The notes beneath the pieces are model-generated. The model searched no databases. It was not told the DNA's origin and saw only the letters and a list, made by a program, of their open reading frames with translations. From positions 124,001 through 188,000 of the forward strand of contig CAYPAV010000001.1 in assembly GCA_964408805.1 (NCBI GenBank): DNA of 64,000 bases, given 5' to 3'. Both the position numbers and the translations under genes were made by a program. Shown here piece by piece: positions 16,521 to 25,101 of this stretch (within the stretch, counting starts at the first letter, position 1; every line of letters starts with the position of its first letter). The stretch comes from CAYPAV01 sp964408805 (GTDB taxonomy: Bacteria > Pseudomonadota > Alphaproteobacteria > UBA8366).

Positions 16521-18146
16521 TCATTCGGCGGCGCGCCCGTCTTTCCGGCCGAGCACCGATGCCATCTCGCGCAGTTTGGTGCGCTGGATTTTGACGCCGT
16601 TGGCACTCTCTGTTACCGGAAATGCATCAAGGGCGACGACATGGGCCGGCACCTTATAGCGCGCCAGGCGGGCAGCGCATTGCATCTTGACCGCTTCGGG
16701 ATCGAAGGCGGCCGCGGAGTCCGGCACCACGAAGGCGACGGCGCGGTCGGCGCCCTCGATCGGCGCGGAGACGACCTGGACGGCGGCGACCGACGGATGG
16801 GATTGCACTTCCGCCTCGATCTCGGCCGGGCTGACGAGGAATCCGCCGAGCCGCAACACGTCCCCCATTCGGGTCAGATATTCGAAACTGCCGCCCGGCT
16901 CCATCCGCCCCAGATCGCCGGTTCGGATATAGCCGTCCTCGGTCATCGCCTCGGCGGTGGCTTCCGGATTTTGATAGTAGCCCATCATCATGCTGGGCCC
17001 TTGGAACTCGATCTCGCCCGCCTCGCCCTCCTTGCAGAGGATTCCGGTTTCGGGATCGCGGACCCTTGCCGTCGCCCTCGGCGATACCGGCCGGCCGCCG
17101 CCTTTCTTGCGGATCGGAATGGGATCATCGACCTCGCGCCGGGTCACCAGGGCCTGCATCTCGCTCATGCCCCAGAGCCCGATCAGCTTCAAACCGCGTG
17201 CGTCGGCTCGCTCGACGATGTCATCGAGATAGGAATTGAAGATCGCATAGCCCGTGAAGCCGACCTTGGCGAAGGGCGCGTCGTCGTCGGTGACCTGGAA
17301 CATCCGATCGATCATCTCGTCACTGGCATCGAAATGGGTGATCCCGTGATGCCGAAGAAGGTCGACCGAGCGTTCCGCCTCAAAGGCGGAGGTCAACACC
17401 ATCGGCCGGGCCGCCGCCAACGCCGAAAGGGCCCCCGTCATGCCGAAGACGCCGCAAAGCGGCAGCTCCATCAGCATCACCTTGTCGGGTCCGGCGAGGT
17501 CGAAATCCCTTACCACCTCGGCGGCGTGGCCCGCCATGCTGGCATGGGAATGCAGCACGAATTTCGGCGCCTTGGTGGTGCCGGAGGTCGAGAAGCTGTT
17601 GACCGCGATGTCGTGCCGGGCACGGTCTTCCGCAACCTCGCCATGGCCGAGAAGATCCTGATAGGCCACGGTCGGCTTGTCGGACGCGAGCATTTCCGGT
17701 TCGGTTCCGCTCTCGTCATATATGACGATCTTTTCCAGCGCCGAAAGCGCCGCCCGGTCGACGCCCTCGAGAAGGCCCGGAAAATCGATACCGCGAAAAC
17801 CGGGCCACATGACCAGGATCTTCGCCGCCGTTCGCCCCAGCAGGTCCTCGACCTCTCCGGCGCGAAACCGCGTATTGACGGCCACCGCGATGGCTCCGAG
17901 CCGGGCGCAGCCGAAATAAAGTGCCAGATAAGCGGGCGTGTTGGGCAGCCAAAACGCCACCCAGTCCCCCGCCTCGACGCCTAGCGCCGCGAGACCGGCC
18001 GCCGCCCGCCGCGATTCCGCCTCGAGGGCGCAGAAACTGATTTCGCGATCCTCGTAATGGATCGCCGTCAGGTCCCCCGCGCGCTTTCCCGCAGCGGACA
18101 ATAGCTCCGTCACCGTCAGGGGGTCGTCGTACTGTCTATTTTCCAT
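16521..18146 (-). CDS. AMP-dependent acyl-CoA synthetase/ligase
   Basis: A 541-residue ANL-superfamily enzyme that activates a carboxylic acid with ATP to acyl-AMP and then acyl-CoA. It shows the P-loop FSTSGTTKAPKFVLHSH, LKLIGLWGMSEMQ in the acid-binding region, YIRTGDLGRME, and the hinge/C-terminal LRLGGFLVSPAEIEAEV, with the catalytic Lys in the final NGVKIQRTKLRE. It is 58 bases downstream of the Mct-like CoA-transferase and probably in one operon with it and the FAD oxidoreductase. Substrate unknown; medium-chain or aryl acids are typical. Confidence 0.9.
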   Translation of the reverse strand: MENRQYDDPLTVTELLSAAGKRAGDLTAIHYEDREISFCALEAESRRAAAGLAALGVEAGDWVAFWLPNTPAYLALYFGCARLGAIAVAVNTRFRAGEVEDLLGRTAAKILVMWPGFRGIDFPGLLEGVDRAALSALEKIVIYDESGTEPEMLASDKPTVAYQDLLGHGEVAEDRARHDIAVNSFSTSGTTKAPKFVLHSHASMAGHAAEVVRDFDLAGPDKVMLMELPLCGVFGMTGALSALAAARPMVLTSAFEAERSVDLLRHHGITHFDASDEMIDRMFQVTDDDAPFAKVGFTGYAIFNSYLDDIVERADARGLKLIGLWGMSEMQALVTRREVDDPIPIRKKGGGRPVSPRATARVRDPETGILCKEGEAGEIEFQGPSMMMGYYQNPEATAEAMTEDGYIRTGDLGRMEPGGSFEYLTRMGDVLRLGGFLVSPAEIEAEVQSHPSVAAVQVVSAPIEGADRAVAFVVPDSAAAFDPEAVKMQCAARLARYKVPAHVVALDAFPVTESANGVKIQRTKLREMASVLGRKDGRAAE

Positions 18147-18204
18147 GTCTTAAGATTTAGCAGAGGAAGGCGCGGCGGAAAATGCGGGAATCGACCCAGC
18201 TCGA

Positions 18205-19428
18205 TCAATCGGCCTCCGACCCCGCCGCCACACCCTTGTCGTGAAGCCGTCCGATAGCGCCGCTGGAGAGGCCGAGACGCTCGGCCAGCACCTCGTCGGT
18301 ATGTTCGCCGAGCACGGGCGCTCGCTCGACGGGAAGTCGTCCGGTGCCGGTAAAATCGACGAAATTGCCGGCCGCCCGATGGCGCCCGATCCCCGGCTGG
18401 TCGATCTCCTCGAACATCGGATTGTCGAGCGACAGGTCGGGATCGGTTTCGACCGCCTGTCGGAAACTCTGATAGGGTCCCCAGCAGGCCCCGGCGGCGT
18501 CGAGCGCGGTGGCGATCTCGGTCAGCGGCCGGCCCTCGAACCAGGGCGCCAGCACGGCTTCGATGCGGGCTCGCAACTCAAAACGATTCTCTTCCCGCGC
18601 CAGGTCGAGCCCGGTCTCCTTCTCGATTTCCGCGAACCGGCCCTCGGTGTCGGTCGCTTTCTGAAGGGCCGACCAATGGCGCGGCGTGAAGGCGGTGATC
18701 ATCACCCGGCGGCCGTCGCCGCTCTCGAAATCGCAGCCGAAGGTGCCGTAGACGTGATTGCCCATCGCCGGCCGGTCGTCGCTATTGATCTCCACCTCGG
18801 CCACGTAGCCGAGATGGCTCAGCGTCGCGAAGGTGGAGTCCGCCAGCGCGATGCGGACGAACTGCCCCTCGCCGCCGCCCCGCCGATGACGCTCGGCGAC
18901 CAGCATCGCGTTGGCCGCCGAGAGACCGGTGGTGACGTCCCAGACCGGCATCACGTGATTGACCGGACCGCCGCCCGCCGCCGGCCCGGTGACGAGCGGG
19001 AATCCGGCGCGTGCATTGACCGTATAGTCGAGCGCCACCGACCCGTCGCGGCGGCCGACGATGTTGACCATGATGACGTCGTCCCGCCGCGCCTTCAAGC
19101 CGTCGAAATCGAGCCAGCCCCGTGCCGGAAGATTGGTCAGCACCAAGCCCCGGCCGGGCCCGGCTTCGGTCATCAGGGCATGCGCCAACTCGCGCCCTTC
19201 GTCGTCTCGGACATTGAGGGTGACGGATTTCTTGCCCTTGTTGAGACCGACCCAATAGAGGCTCTTGCCGTCTTTCGTGACCGGCCAGCGATTGTAGTCG
19301 AGTCCGCCGCCGATCGGATCGATCCGAATTACCTCGGCGCCCATTTGCGCCAAGGTCAGCCCCGCAAAGGGGGCGGCGATGAAGGCCGAGACCTCGACCA
19401 CCGACATGTCGGAAAGCAGCGCTGTCAT
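18205..19428 (-). CDS. Family III CoA-transferase resembling mesaconyl-CoA C1-C4 CoA transferase (2-methylfumaryl-CoA isomerase)
   Basis: A 407-residue CaiB/BaiF-family protein. Beyond general signatures (GAEVIRIDP, catalytic Asp in PVWDVTTG, VLGEHTDEVL), several stretches match what I remember of Chloroflexus Mct: IDPIGGGLDYNRWPVTKDGK, PARGWLDFDGLK, IMVNIVGRRDGS and DNPMFEEIDQPGIG. Mct moves CoA within mesaconyl-CoA from C1 to C4. No mesaconyl-CoA hydratase or malyl-CoA lyase is nearby, so the pathway is unproven and the substrate may differ. Its ATG overlaps the stop of the upstream FAD oxidoreductase (ATGA), so the two are co-translated. Confidence 0.8.
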   Translation of the reverse strand: MTALLSDMSVVEVSAFIAAPFAGLTLAQMGAEVIRIDPIGGGLDYNRWPVTKDGKSLYWVGLNKGKKSVTLNVRDDEGRELAHALMTEAGPGRGLVLTNLPARGWLDFDGLKARRDDVIMVNIVGRRDGSVALDYTVNARAGFPLVTGPAAGGGPVNHVMPVWDVTTGLSAANAMLVAERHRRGGGEGQFVRIALADSTFATLSHLGYVAEVEINSDDRPAMGNHVYGTFGCDFESGDGRRVMITAFTPRHWSALQKATDTEGRFAEIEKETGLDLAREENRFELRARIEAVLAPWFEGRPLTEIATALDAAGACWGPYQSFRQAVETDPDLSLDNPMFEEIDQPGIGRHRAAGNFVDFTGTGRLPVERAPVLGEHTDEVLAERLGLSSGAIGRLHDKGVAAGSEAD

Positions 19429-20573
19429 GATTCCTCCGCTTGTTGTCCGCTCTCTTCCGCCGCGAAACGGGCGGCCGAGAAGGCCTCGATCGGCAGCGAG
19501 GATCGGCCGTCCAGGATCAACTCCGACAACAGCCGTCCGACGATCGGGCTCAATTGAAACCCGTGCCCGGAAAACCCGAAGGCGTGATAGGCGCCGGGCG
19601 AGGCCGGGCTCGCGCCGACGACCGGAATTTCATCCGGCGTCTTGCCCTCGAGCCCGCACCAGACCCGCGCCACCGGCACGTCCTTCATATGCGGGAACAC
19701 GCGCGCCACGGTGCGGGCACTCCGCCCCATGGCGAGAGGGTCGGGTTCTGCGGTTTCCGCGTCGCGGTCGGCGATACCGCGATGGCCGCCGCCGATTAGC
19801 ACGGTGCCCTCGGGCGTTTGCTTGAAGGAGAGCGTGCCGCTCGCCAGACCGCAGACCGGCTCCAGAAATTTCCCCACGCGCTCGGTTACCATCATGGTCA
19901 GTGCCGCGGGTGTCAGGGGTACGGGATCACCGAGATCGGCGGCGATCTTATCGCCCCACGCCCCGGCGCAATTCACCAAGATGGGCGCCTCGAAGTCCCG
20001 CTCGCCCACGGTCACGCGCCAAAGGTCGCCCACGCGCTCGAGCGCGCCCGCCGGTGTGCCGAGATGATAGGTCACCCCCGCCGCCTCGGCCCGGCGCCAG
20101 AAGGCGCGGGTGGTTCGCATCGGGTTGGCGGCCCCGTCGTCGCGGCAGACGATGCCGCCGATACAATGATCCGCCGCCGCCGGCACCAGGCGGCGAAGCT
20201 CGTTGCCGCCGATCAGTTCCTCGTGCTCGAAGCCGAGGCCGCGCACTTCCTCGACCCGCGCCTCGAGAATCGCCATGTCGTCGGCGCTCTCGGCGATCTT
20301 CACCTGGCTTACGGGATGGAAATCGCAATCGTCGCCAAGGAAGTTCTCGATATCCTGCCAAACCTCCAACGCGGCGACCGAAAGCGGGATTTCCGCCGGA
20401 TGGCGGCCGAGGCGCCGCACGCCGCCCGCGTTGACGCCCGAGGCGAACCTTCCTGGAAAACGCTTCTCGATCACGGTCACCCGTTGGCCGCGGAGCGCCA
20501 AGTGAAGCGCCGTCGACGAACCATGCAGCCCGCCACCGATAACGATCACGTCGATGGGACTCGATTCATTCAT
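19425..20573 (-). CDS. FAD-dependent oxidoreductase, DAO/glycine oxidase family
   Basis: A 382-residue flavoprotein with an N-terminal dinucleotide fold VIGGGLHGSSTALHLALRG and EKR at the end of beta-2. Near the C-terminus GAYHAFGFSGHGFQLSP is the second FAD-contacting motif of the D-amino-acid oxidase/sarcosine oxidase family. Likely oxidises a secondary or alpha-amino acid, or a 2-hydroxy acid, with O2 or another acceptor. It is the first gene of a minus-strand operon with the Mct-like CoA-transferase and acyl-CoA ligase. Substrate not readable. Confidence 0.87.
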   Translation of the reverse strand: MNESSPIDVIVIGGGLHGSSTALHLALRGQRVTVIEKRFPGRFASGVNAGGVRRLGRHPAEIPLSVAALEVWQDIENFLGDDCDFHPVSQVKIAESADDMAILEARVEEVRGLGFEHEELIGGNELRRLVPAAADHCIGGIVCRDDGAANPMRTTRAFWRRAEAAGVTYHLGTPAGALERVGDLWRVTVGERDFEAPILVNCAGAWGDKIAADLGDPVPLTPAALTMMVTERVGKFLEPVCGLASGTLSFKQTPEGTVLIGGGHRGIADRDAETAEPDPLAMGRSARTVARVFPHMKDVPVARVWCGLEGKTPDEIPVVGASPASPGAYHAFGFSGHGFQLSPIVGRLLSELILDGRSSLPIEAFSAARFAAEESGQQAEES

Positions 20574-20703
20574 GGATGTGGCGAGTCATGGAATTGAAGG
20601 AGGATTTTCCGCTTGTCCCGATTGCGGTTATGCTGGCCCGCCGCCGCCGCCGGTGCAAGCTCGGCTTTCGACGATCTCCGCCAATACGCACAAGGTCACC
20701 TGA

Positions 20704-21438
20704 ATGGAACGACGTATCGAACTCGAGGGTCTTTCGAATTTTCGCGACCTTGGCGGATACCCGGCCTCCGACGGCCGACAGACCAGATGGCGAACCATGT
20801 TCCGGTCCGATACTCCCGCCGGCTTGACCGACCATGATATGTCGACAATGGGCAATCTCGGAATCGATACCGCCTGCGATCTTCGCTACGGCGATGAGCG
20901 CGTGCGCGAGCCCTCGAGGTTTCTCGACACGACATCGGTCGAGGTGCTGGAACTCGGTTTCGACGATCGACCCGAGGCTTCGTTTCTCGACTCGTTCGAG
21001 ACGCAGGACGATGCGGCCGATGCCGCTCGCATGTATCTGACCGAGAATTATCGAAAATACCCGTTCATGTACGCCCCTGCCTATCGGACCATCATTGAGC
21101 GCCTCGCCGACGGCCGAAAACTCGTGGTTCATTGTACGGCCGGCAAGGACCGGGCGGGATTCGCCGCTGCGATCATCCTCTCGGCCCTCGGCGTGGACCG
21201 AGAATCGGTTCTGGCGGATTATCTTCTGACCAACCGGTATTGGGATCGGGGCGGGCGCGAACAACCCGGCATGGACGCCGAGACCACGGCGATGATTTTC
21301 TCCGCCCGCGAGGAATACATCGCGGGAGCCTTCGAGGCGGTGGAGAATGCGCACGGTTCGGTCGACGCCTATATTCGCGATTGTGTCGGGGCCAACGCCG
21401 AAACCCTGGCGCAGCTCCGGGCGGCTTGTCTCGAATGA
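20704..21438 (+). CDS. Tyrosine-protein phosphatase family protein
   Basis: A 244-residue protein of the Y_phosphatase3/PtpB-like family. The P-loop HCTAGKDRAGFA (C-x5-R) at about residues 141-152 is intact, and the N-terminus RRIELEGLSNFRDLGGYPASDG is the family hallmark. It probably dephosphorylates phosphotyrosine or phosphoinositide-like substrates in the cytoplasm; no signal peptide is seen. It starts 130 bases from the divergent FAD oxidoreductase and precedes the molybdopterin hydroxylase gene by 99 bases in the same direction, with no clear functional link. Confidence 0.87.
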   Translation: MERRIELEGLSNFRDLGGYPASDGRQTRWRTMFRSDTPAGLTDHDMSTMGNLGIDTACDLRYGDERVREPSRFLDTTSVEVLELGFDDRPEASFLDSFETQDDAADAARMYLTENYRKYPFMYAPAYRTIIERLADGRKLVVHCTAGKDRAGFAAAIILSALGVDRESVLADYLLTNRYWDRGGREQPGMDAETTAMIFSAREEYIAGAFEAVENAHGSVDAYIRDCVGANAETLAQLRAACLE

Positions 21439-21537
21439 CCTCACGGGCGGCGAACACCCCACATTCGCCTGTACCCTTCGATCCTCGCCTTGGATAATGC
21501 GGCCGCCGATTGCCATCATTCGAGACGAATACCGCAT

Positions 21538-23880
21538 ATGGATGAATTGAGGGAAAGAGGCCGCGCCAACCGCCTGGAGGACCCGGACCTGTTGCGGGGC
21601 GCGGCTTCGTTCATCGATGATCTCTCGCCGGCGAACATGTTGGAAGCGGCGTTCGTTCGGAGCCCCCACGGCCATGCGGCGGTTCGCAGCGTCGACAAAA
21701 GGGCCGCCCTCGATTTGCCTGGTGTGTATGCGGTGCTGACGCTCGACGATCTAAGGCCGCATCTTATCAACGAAAAACTGGTCGTCGGCCTGCCGAGCAA
21801 GACCTATCGCCAACACCGCGACCGGCGTGCGCTTGCGGGCGACGAGACGGTCCATGTCGGCGAGGCGATCGCCATCGTGGTCGCCGACGACCGCTTTGTC
21901 GCCGAGGACGCCGCCGCCCTGGTCGAGGTCGACTACGAGCCCTTGCCCGCGATCGCCGACTGCCGCGACGCCCTCGCCCCCGGCGCGCCGACAGTCCATC
22001 AGGACGGTCCCGACAATCTGTTGGCGTCCTTCGGTATGGGTTACGGCGATGTCGAGGCCGCCTTCGCCACGGCGGATCACGTGTTTCGGGAATCGCTCTG
22101 GCAGCATCGCGGCGGCAGTCATTCGATCGAATGCCGGGGCGTGGTCGCCGAGTTCGACCGCCGCGCCGATCTTCTGACCCTTTGGTCGTCGACACAGATG
22201 CCGCATGCCACGCTGCGCGTTCTCGTCGACATGCTGGGCCGCGACGAGAACCAAATCCGCGTCGTAACGCCTGAGATCGGCGGCGGCTTCGGACCCAAGC
22301 TGGTGGTCTATCCGGAGGACGTCTCGGTTTGTATCGCCGCGATGATGCTCGGCCGGCCGGTGAAATGGATCGAGGATCGCCGCGAGCATTTCGTGGCCAC
22401 GACCCAGGAGCGCGACCAGTATTGGGAGATCGAAATCGCGGCCGATGGACAAGGCCGCGTCCTCGGTATTCGCGGCGAGATCATCCACGACCACGGCGCC
22501 TACACGGCGCGCGGCATCAACCTCGCGCAAAATTCGGGCGAGGCGCTGACCATGGGCTACGAGGTCCCGGCCTATGCCATGGACATCAAGGTGGCTCTGA
22601 CGAACAAGGTGCCGGTGACGCCGGTGCGCGGCGCCGGGCACCCACAATCCGCCTTCGCGATGGAGCGGCTCCTCGACCGGATCGCGCGCGAGCTTGGGCT
22701 CGATCGGGCCGAAGTGCGCCGTCGAAACCTGATTGCGGCCGAGGACATGCCATACGAAAAACCGCTGACGGCGCGGAGCGGCTTGCCCATCGTGCTCGAT
22801 ACCGGAGATTATCCCGGCATACAGGCGGATGCTCTCGAACGCGCCGATTGGGAGGGATTCGCGGTTCGCCAGGCGGCCGCCCGGACCGAGGGCCGCCATA
22901 TCGGCATCGGGCTCTCCAACTACGTCAAGGGGACCGGGCGCGGCCCCTTCGAAGCGGTGACGGTCCGCATTGGCACTTCGGGGCGGATCCATGTCATTTG
23001 CGGCGGCACGGCGATCGGCCAGGGCACGCGCACCATGCTGGCCCAAATCGTCGCCGAACAGTTGGGCGGCGATATGGCGAACATCAGCGTCACCCTCGGC
23101 GACACCGCCGCCATCGCGCTCGGCATCGGCACCTCGAACAGCCGTCTTGCCGTGATGGCGGGATCGTCCGCCCATGTCGCCGCGATCAAGGTGCGGGAAA
23201 AGGCGTTCAAGGTCGCGGCCCATATGCTGGAAGCCGGCGAGAGCGATCTCGAAATCGTCGACGGCGAGGTCCGGGTCAAGGGCGTGCCGGAGATGAAGGT
23301 GACGTTGGGCGAGATTGCCCATGCGGTGGTGGGGACGCCCGGATTCACGCTGCCGGGCGGGGTCCAACCCGGCATGGAAGCGGCCGAGACGCTGGTGATC
23401 GACGAGAAGACCTTCGCCAACGGCACCACCGTCGTCGAGGTCGAGGTCGATGTGGAGACCGGCGGCGTCACCATCTTGAACTACGTTATGGCGCAGGATT
23501 GCGGTCGGATCATCAACCGGGCCCTGGTCGAGGGCCAGATGCGGGGCGGCGTCGCCCACGGGATCGGCAACGCACTTTTTGAATGGATGCGCTACGACGA
23601 GGGGGCCCAGCCGCTGACCGCCACGCTGGCCGAGTACCTTCTGGTCACGGCGACGGAAATGCCCCGGGTTGAGGTCATCCATCACGAATCGCCGACACCC
23701 CTCAATCCGCTCGGCGTGAAGGGGGTCGGCGAGTGCGGCGTGATGCCGGCGGCCGCGGCGATCATCTCGGCGATCGAGGACGCGCTCTCGCCCTTCGGCG
23801 TGCATCTGACGCGGACCCCGCTGACCCCGCCCGATATTCTGGCGGCGATCGAGGCGGGCCGGTGCAATCAATCCCGATAA
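21538..23880 (+). CDS. Xanthine dehydrogenase-family molybdopterin-binding (large) subunit
   Basis: A 780-residue large subunit of the molybdenum hydroxylase family, starting MDELRERGRANRLEDPDLLRG. Features in order: the a/b hammerhead domain (AAFVRSPHGHAAVRSV, VGEAIAIVVADD), the molybdopterin domain (TPEIGGGFGPKLVVYPED, VRGAGHPQSAFAMERLLD) and the catalytic Glu in GVKGVGECG (E732). The loop VRGAGHPQ is not the CoxL-type AYRCSFR, so it is not a form I CO dehydrogenase. The iron-sulfur and FAD subunits normally encoded next to it are absent. It is followed by cupin and EutA-like genes in the same direction. Substrate unknown, probably an N-heterocycle or aldehyde. Confidence 0.9.
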   Translation: MDELRERGRANRLEDPDLLRGAASFIDDLSPANMLEAAFVRSPHGHAAVRSVDKRAALDLPGVYAVLTLDDLRPHLINEKLVVGLPSKTYRQHRDRRALAGDETVHVGEAIAIVVADDRFVAEDAAALVEVDYEPLPAIADCRDALAPGAPTVHQDGPDNLLASFGMGYGDVEAAFATADHVFRESLWQHRGGSHSIECRGVVAEFDRRADLLTLWSSTQMPHATLRVLVDMLGRDENQIRVVTPEIGGGFGPKLVVYPEDVSVCIAAMMLGRPVKWIEDRREHFVATTQERDQYWEIEIAADGQGRVLGIRGEIIHDHGAYTARGINLAQNSGEALTMGYEVPAYAMDIKVALTNKVPVTPVRGAGHPQSAFAMERLLDRIARELGLDRAEVRRRNLIAAEDMPYEKPLTARSGLPIVLDTGDYPGIQADALERADWEGFAVRQAAARTEGRHIGIGLSNYVKGTGRGPFEAVTVRIGTSGRIHVICGGTAIGQGTRTMLAQIVAEQLGGDMANISVTLGDTAAIALGIGTSNSRLAVMAGSSAHVAAIKVREKAFKVAAHMLEAGESDLEIVDGEVRVKGVPEMKVTLGEIAHAVVGTPGFTLPGGVQPGMEAAETLVIDEKTFANGTTVVEVEVDVETGGVTILNYVMAQDCGRIINRALVEGQMRGGVAHGIGNALFEWMRYDEGAQPLTATLAEYLLVTATEMPRVEVIHHESPTPLNPLGVKGVGECGVMPAAAAIISAIEDALSPFGVHLTRTPLTPPDILAAIEAGRCNQSR

Positions 23881-23927
23881 GCCCTAAACTCCGCCTTCGC
23901 GGGCGTACGAAATGAAGGAGGGACATC

Positions 23928-25097
23928 ATGAATACGGCGGAACCGGTCGGTACCGAGGGCGGACTTCAATCCGACGACAAGTTCCTGGTCAATCCCTACA
24001 ACAATTGGGCCCGGACACAGAATATCCCGATACATGAGGATTTCGGCGTCGACATGCTGGCGGTCGAGGTCCAACCCTGGGGGTTCACCGAGGCCAAGGG
24101 CTCGCTCGTGCACCTTCATGGTCGCGGGGATTTCGTATCGGTCTTCGTCCACGAGATCGAGCCCGGGGCCAAGACCCGGCCGATGCAGCATTGTTTCGAG
24201 GAGATTTTCTATGTGTTGGAAGGCCACGGCGCCACGACGGTGACCTTGGCCGACGGGGCCAAACATAGCTTCGAATGGGGCCCGAGGAGTCTTTTCTCGG
24301 TGCCCCTGAACAGCCCCTACCAGCTCTTCAACGGCAGCGGCCAAGAGACGGCGCGACTGTCCTCCACGACCAACTTGCCGATGGTCCTGAAACTCTTTCA
24401 TAACGACGCTTTCGTGTTCGAAAACCCGTTCCGCTTTCTCGATCGCGAAGGTCTCGACAAGTTCTATCGGGGCGAAGGCGAGTTGACGCCGCGCCAGCCG
24501 GGACGGCACACCTGGGAGACCAATTTCATCCCCGACCTCGGCCAGTTCGAGTTGAAGGAATGGGAGGCGCGCGGCAAGGGTTGCTCGAACATGATGATGG
24601 TGATGGCCGACGGCACCATGCACGCGCACACCTCCGAGATGCCGGTCGGCACCTATAAGAAAGGCCATCGGCACGGCCCCGACTTCCATGTCTTCAGCGT
24701 CAGCGGCGAGGGCTTCTCGATCTTCTGGTACGAGGGCGACGACGAGGAGGATTATGTCCGCTTCGACTGGAAGCATGGCTGGGTTTTCGCGCCGCCTGAC
24801 ATGATGTTCCACCTCCACTTCAACAAAAGCGACGAGCCCTGTCGTTATGCCGCAACCGCGCTTGGCAATCTCCGCTATCCCTTCTCCGACCAGAAGGAAG
24901 CGGGCTATCGCGGCAACGACATCAGCTACAAGGACGGCGGGGCCCAGATCGAGTATTACGATCAGCCGTTCCGCTGCCATCTCGAATTCCTGATCGAATG
25001 CGAGAAGGCGGGCGTCGTCTCGGATATGGGCGAATATATCGACGAAGCGCCCTATTATGCCGCCGTCGAGGAAATGAAGAAGAAGGGCGAGTTGTAG
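23928..25097 (+). CDS. Two-domain cupin protein, candidate partner of the EutA-like ATPase
   Basis: A 389-residue bicupin preceded by a strong AAGGAGGG. The first barrel contains EPGAKTRPMQHCFEEIFYVL with GHGATTVTLADG; the second contains PVGTYKKGHRHGPDFHVFSV with GEGFSIFWYEG and H-L-H-F, giving clear His/Glu metal ligands in the second barrel (GHRHGPDFH). The layout resembles gentisate-dioxygenase-like bicupins but I see no specific catalytic signature. Related cupins carry, as I remember, the vague label 'ethanolamine ammonia lyase-activating protein', which fits its position 4 bases before the EutA-like gene. The role may be a metal-dependent oxygenase, isomerase or sensor. Confidence 0.8.
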   Translation: MNTAEPVGTEGGLQSDDKFLVNPYNNWARTQNIPIHEDFGVDMLAVEVQPWGFTEAKGSLVHLHGRGDFVSVFVHEIEPGAKTRPMQHCFEEIFYVLEGHGATTVTLADGAKHSFEWGPRSLFSVPLNSPYQLFNGSGQETARLSSTTNLPMVLKLFHNDAFVFENPFRFLDREGLDKFYRGEGELTPRQPGRHTWETNFIPDLGQFELKEWEARGKGCSNMMMVMADGTMHAHTSEMPVGTYKKGHRHGPDFHVFSVSGEGFSIFWYEGDDEEDYVRFDWKHGWVFAPPDMMFHLHFNKSDEPCRYAATALGNLRYPFSDQKEAGYRGNDISYKDGGAQIEYYDQPFRCHLEFLIECEKAGVVSDMGEYIDEAPYYAAVEEMKKKGEL

Positions 25098-25101
25098 ACC
25101 C

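Noticed and set aside
15951..17984. 677-codon open frame on the plus strand
   Set aside because: It is antisense to the cyclase and acyl-CoA ligase genes, spans their intergenic gap and shows no recognisable motif; such frames arise from GC-rich third positions.
21751..23871. 706-codon minus-strand open frame
   Set aside because: Complete antisense of the molybdopterin subunit gene; no family motif.
21538..23880. Aerobic CO dehydrogenase large subunit (CoxL)
   Set aside because: The form I active-site loop AYRCSFR is absent (VRGAGHPQ instead) and coxM/coxS are not adjacent.
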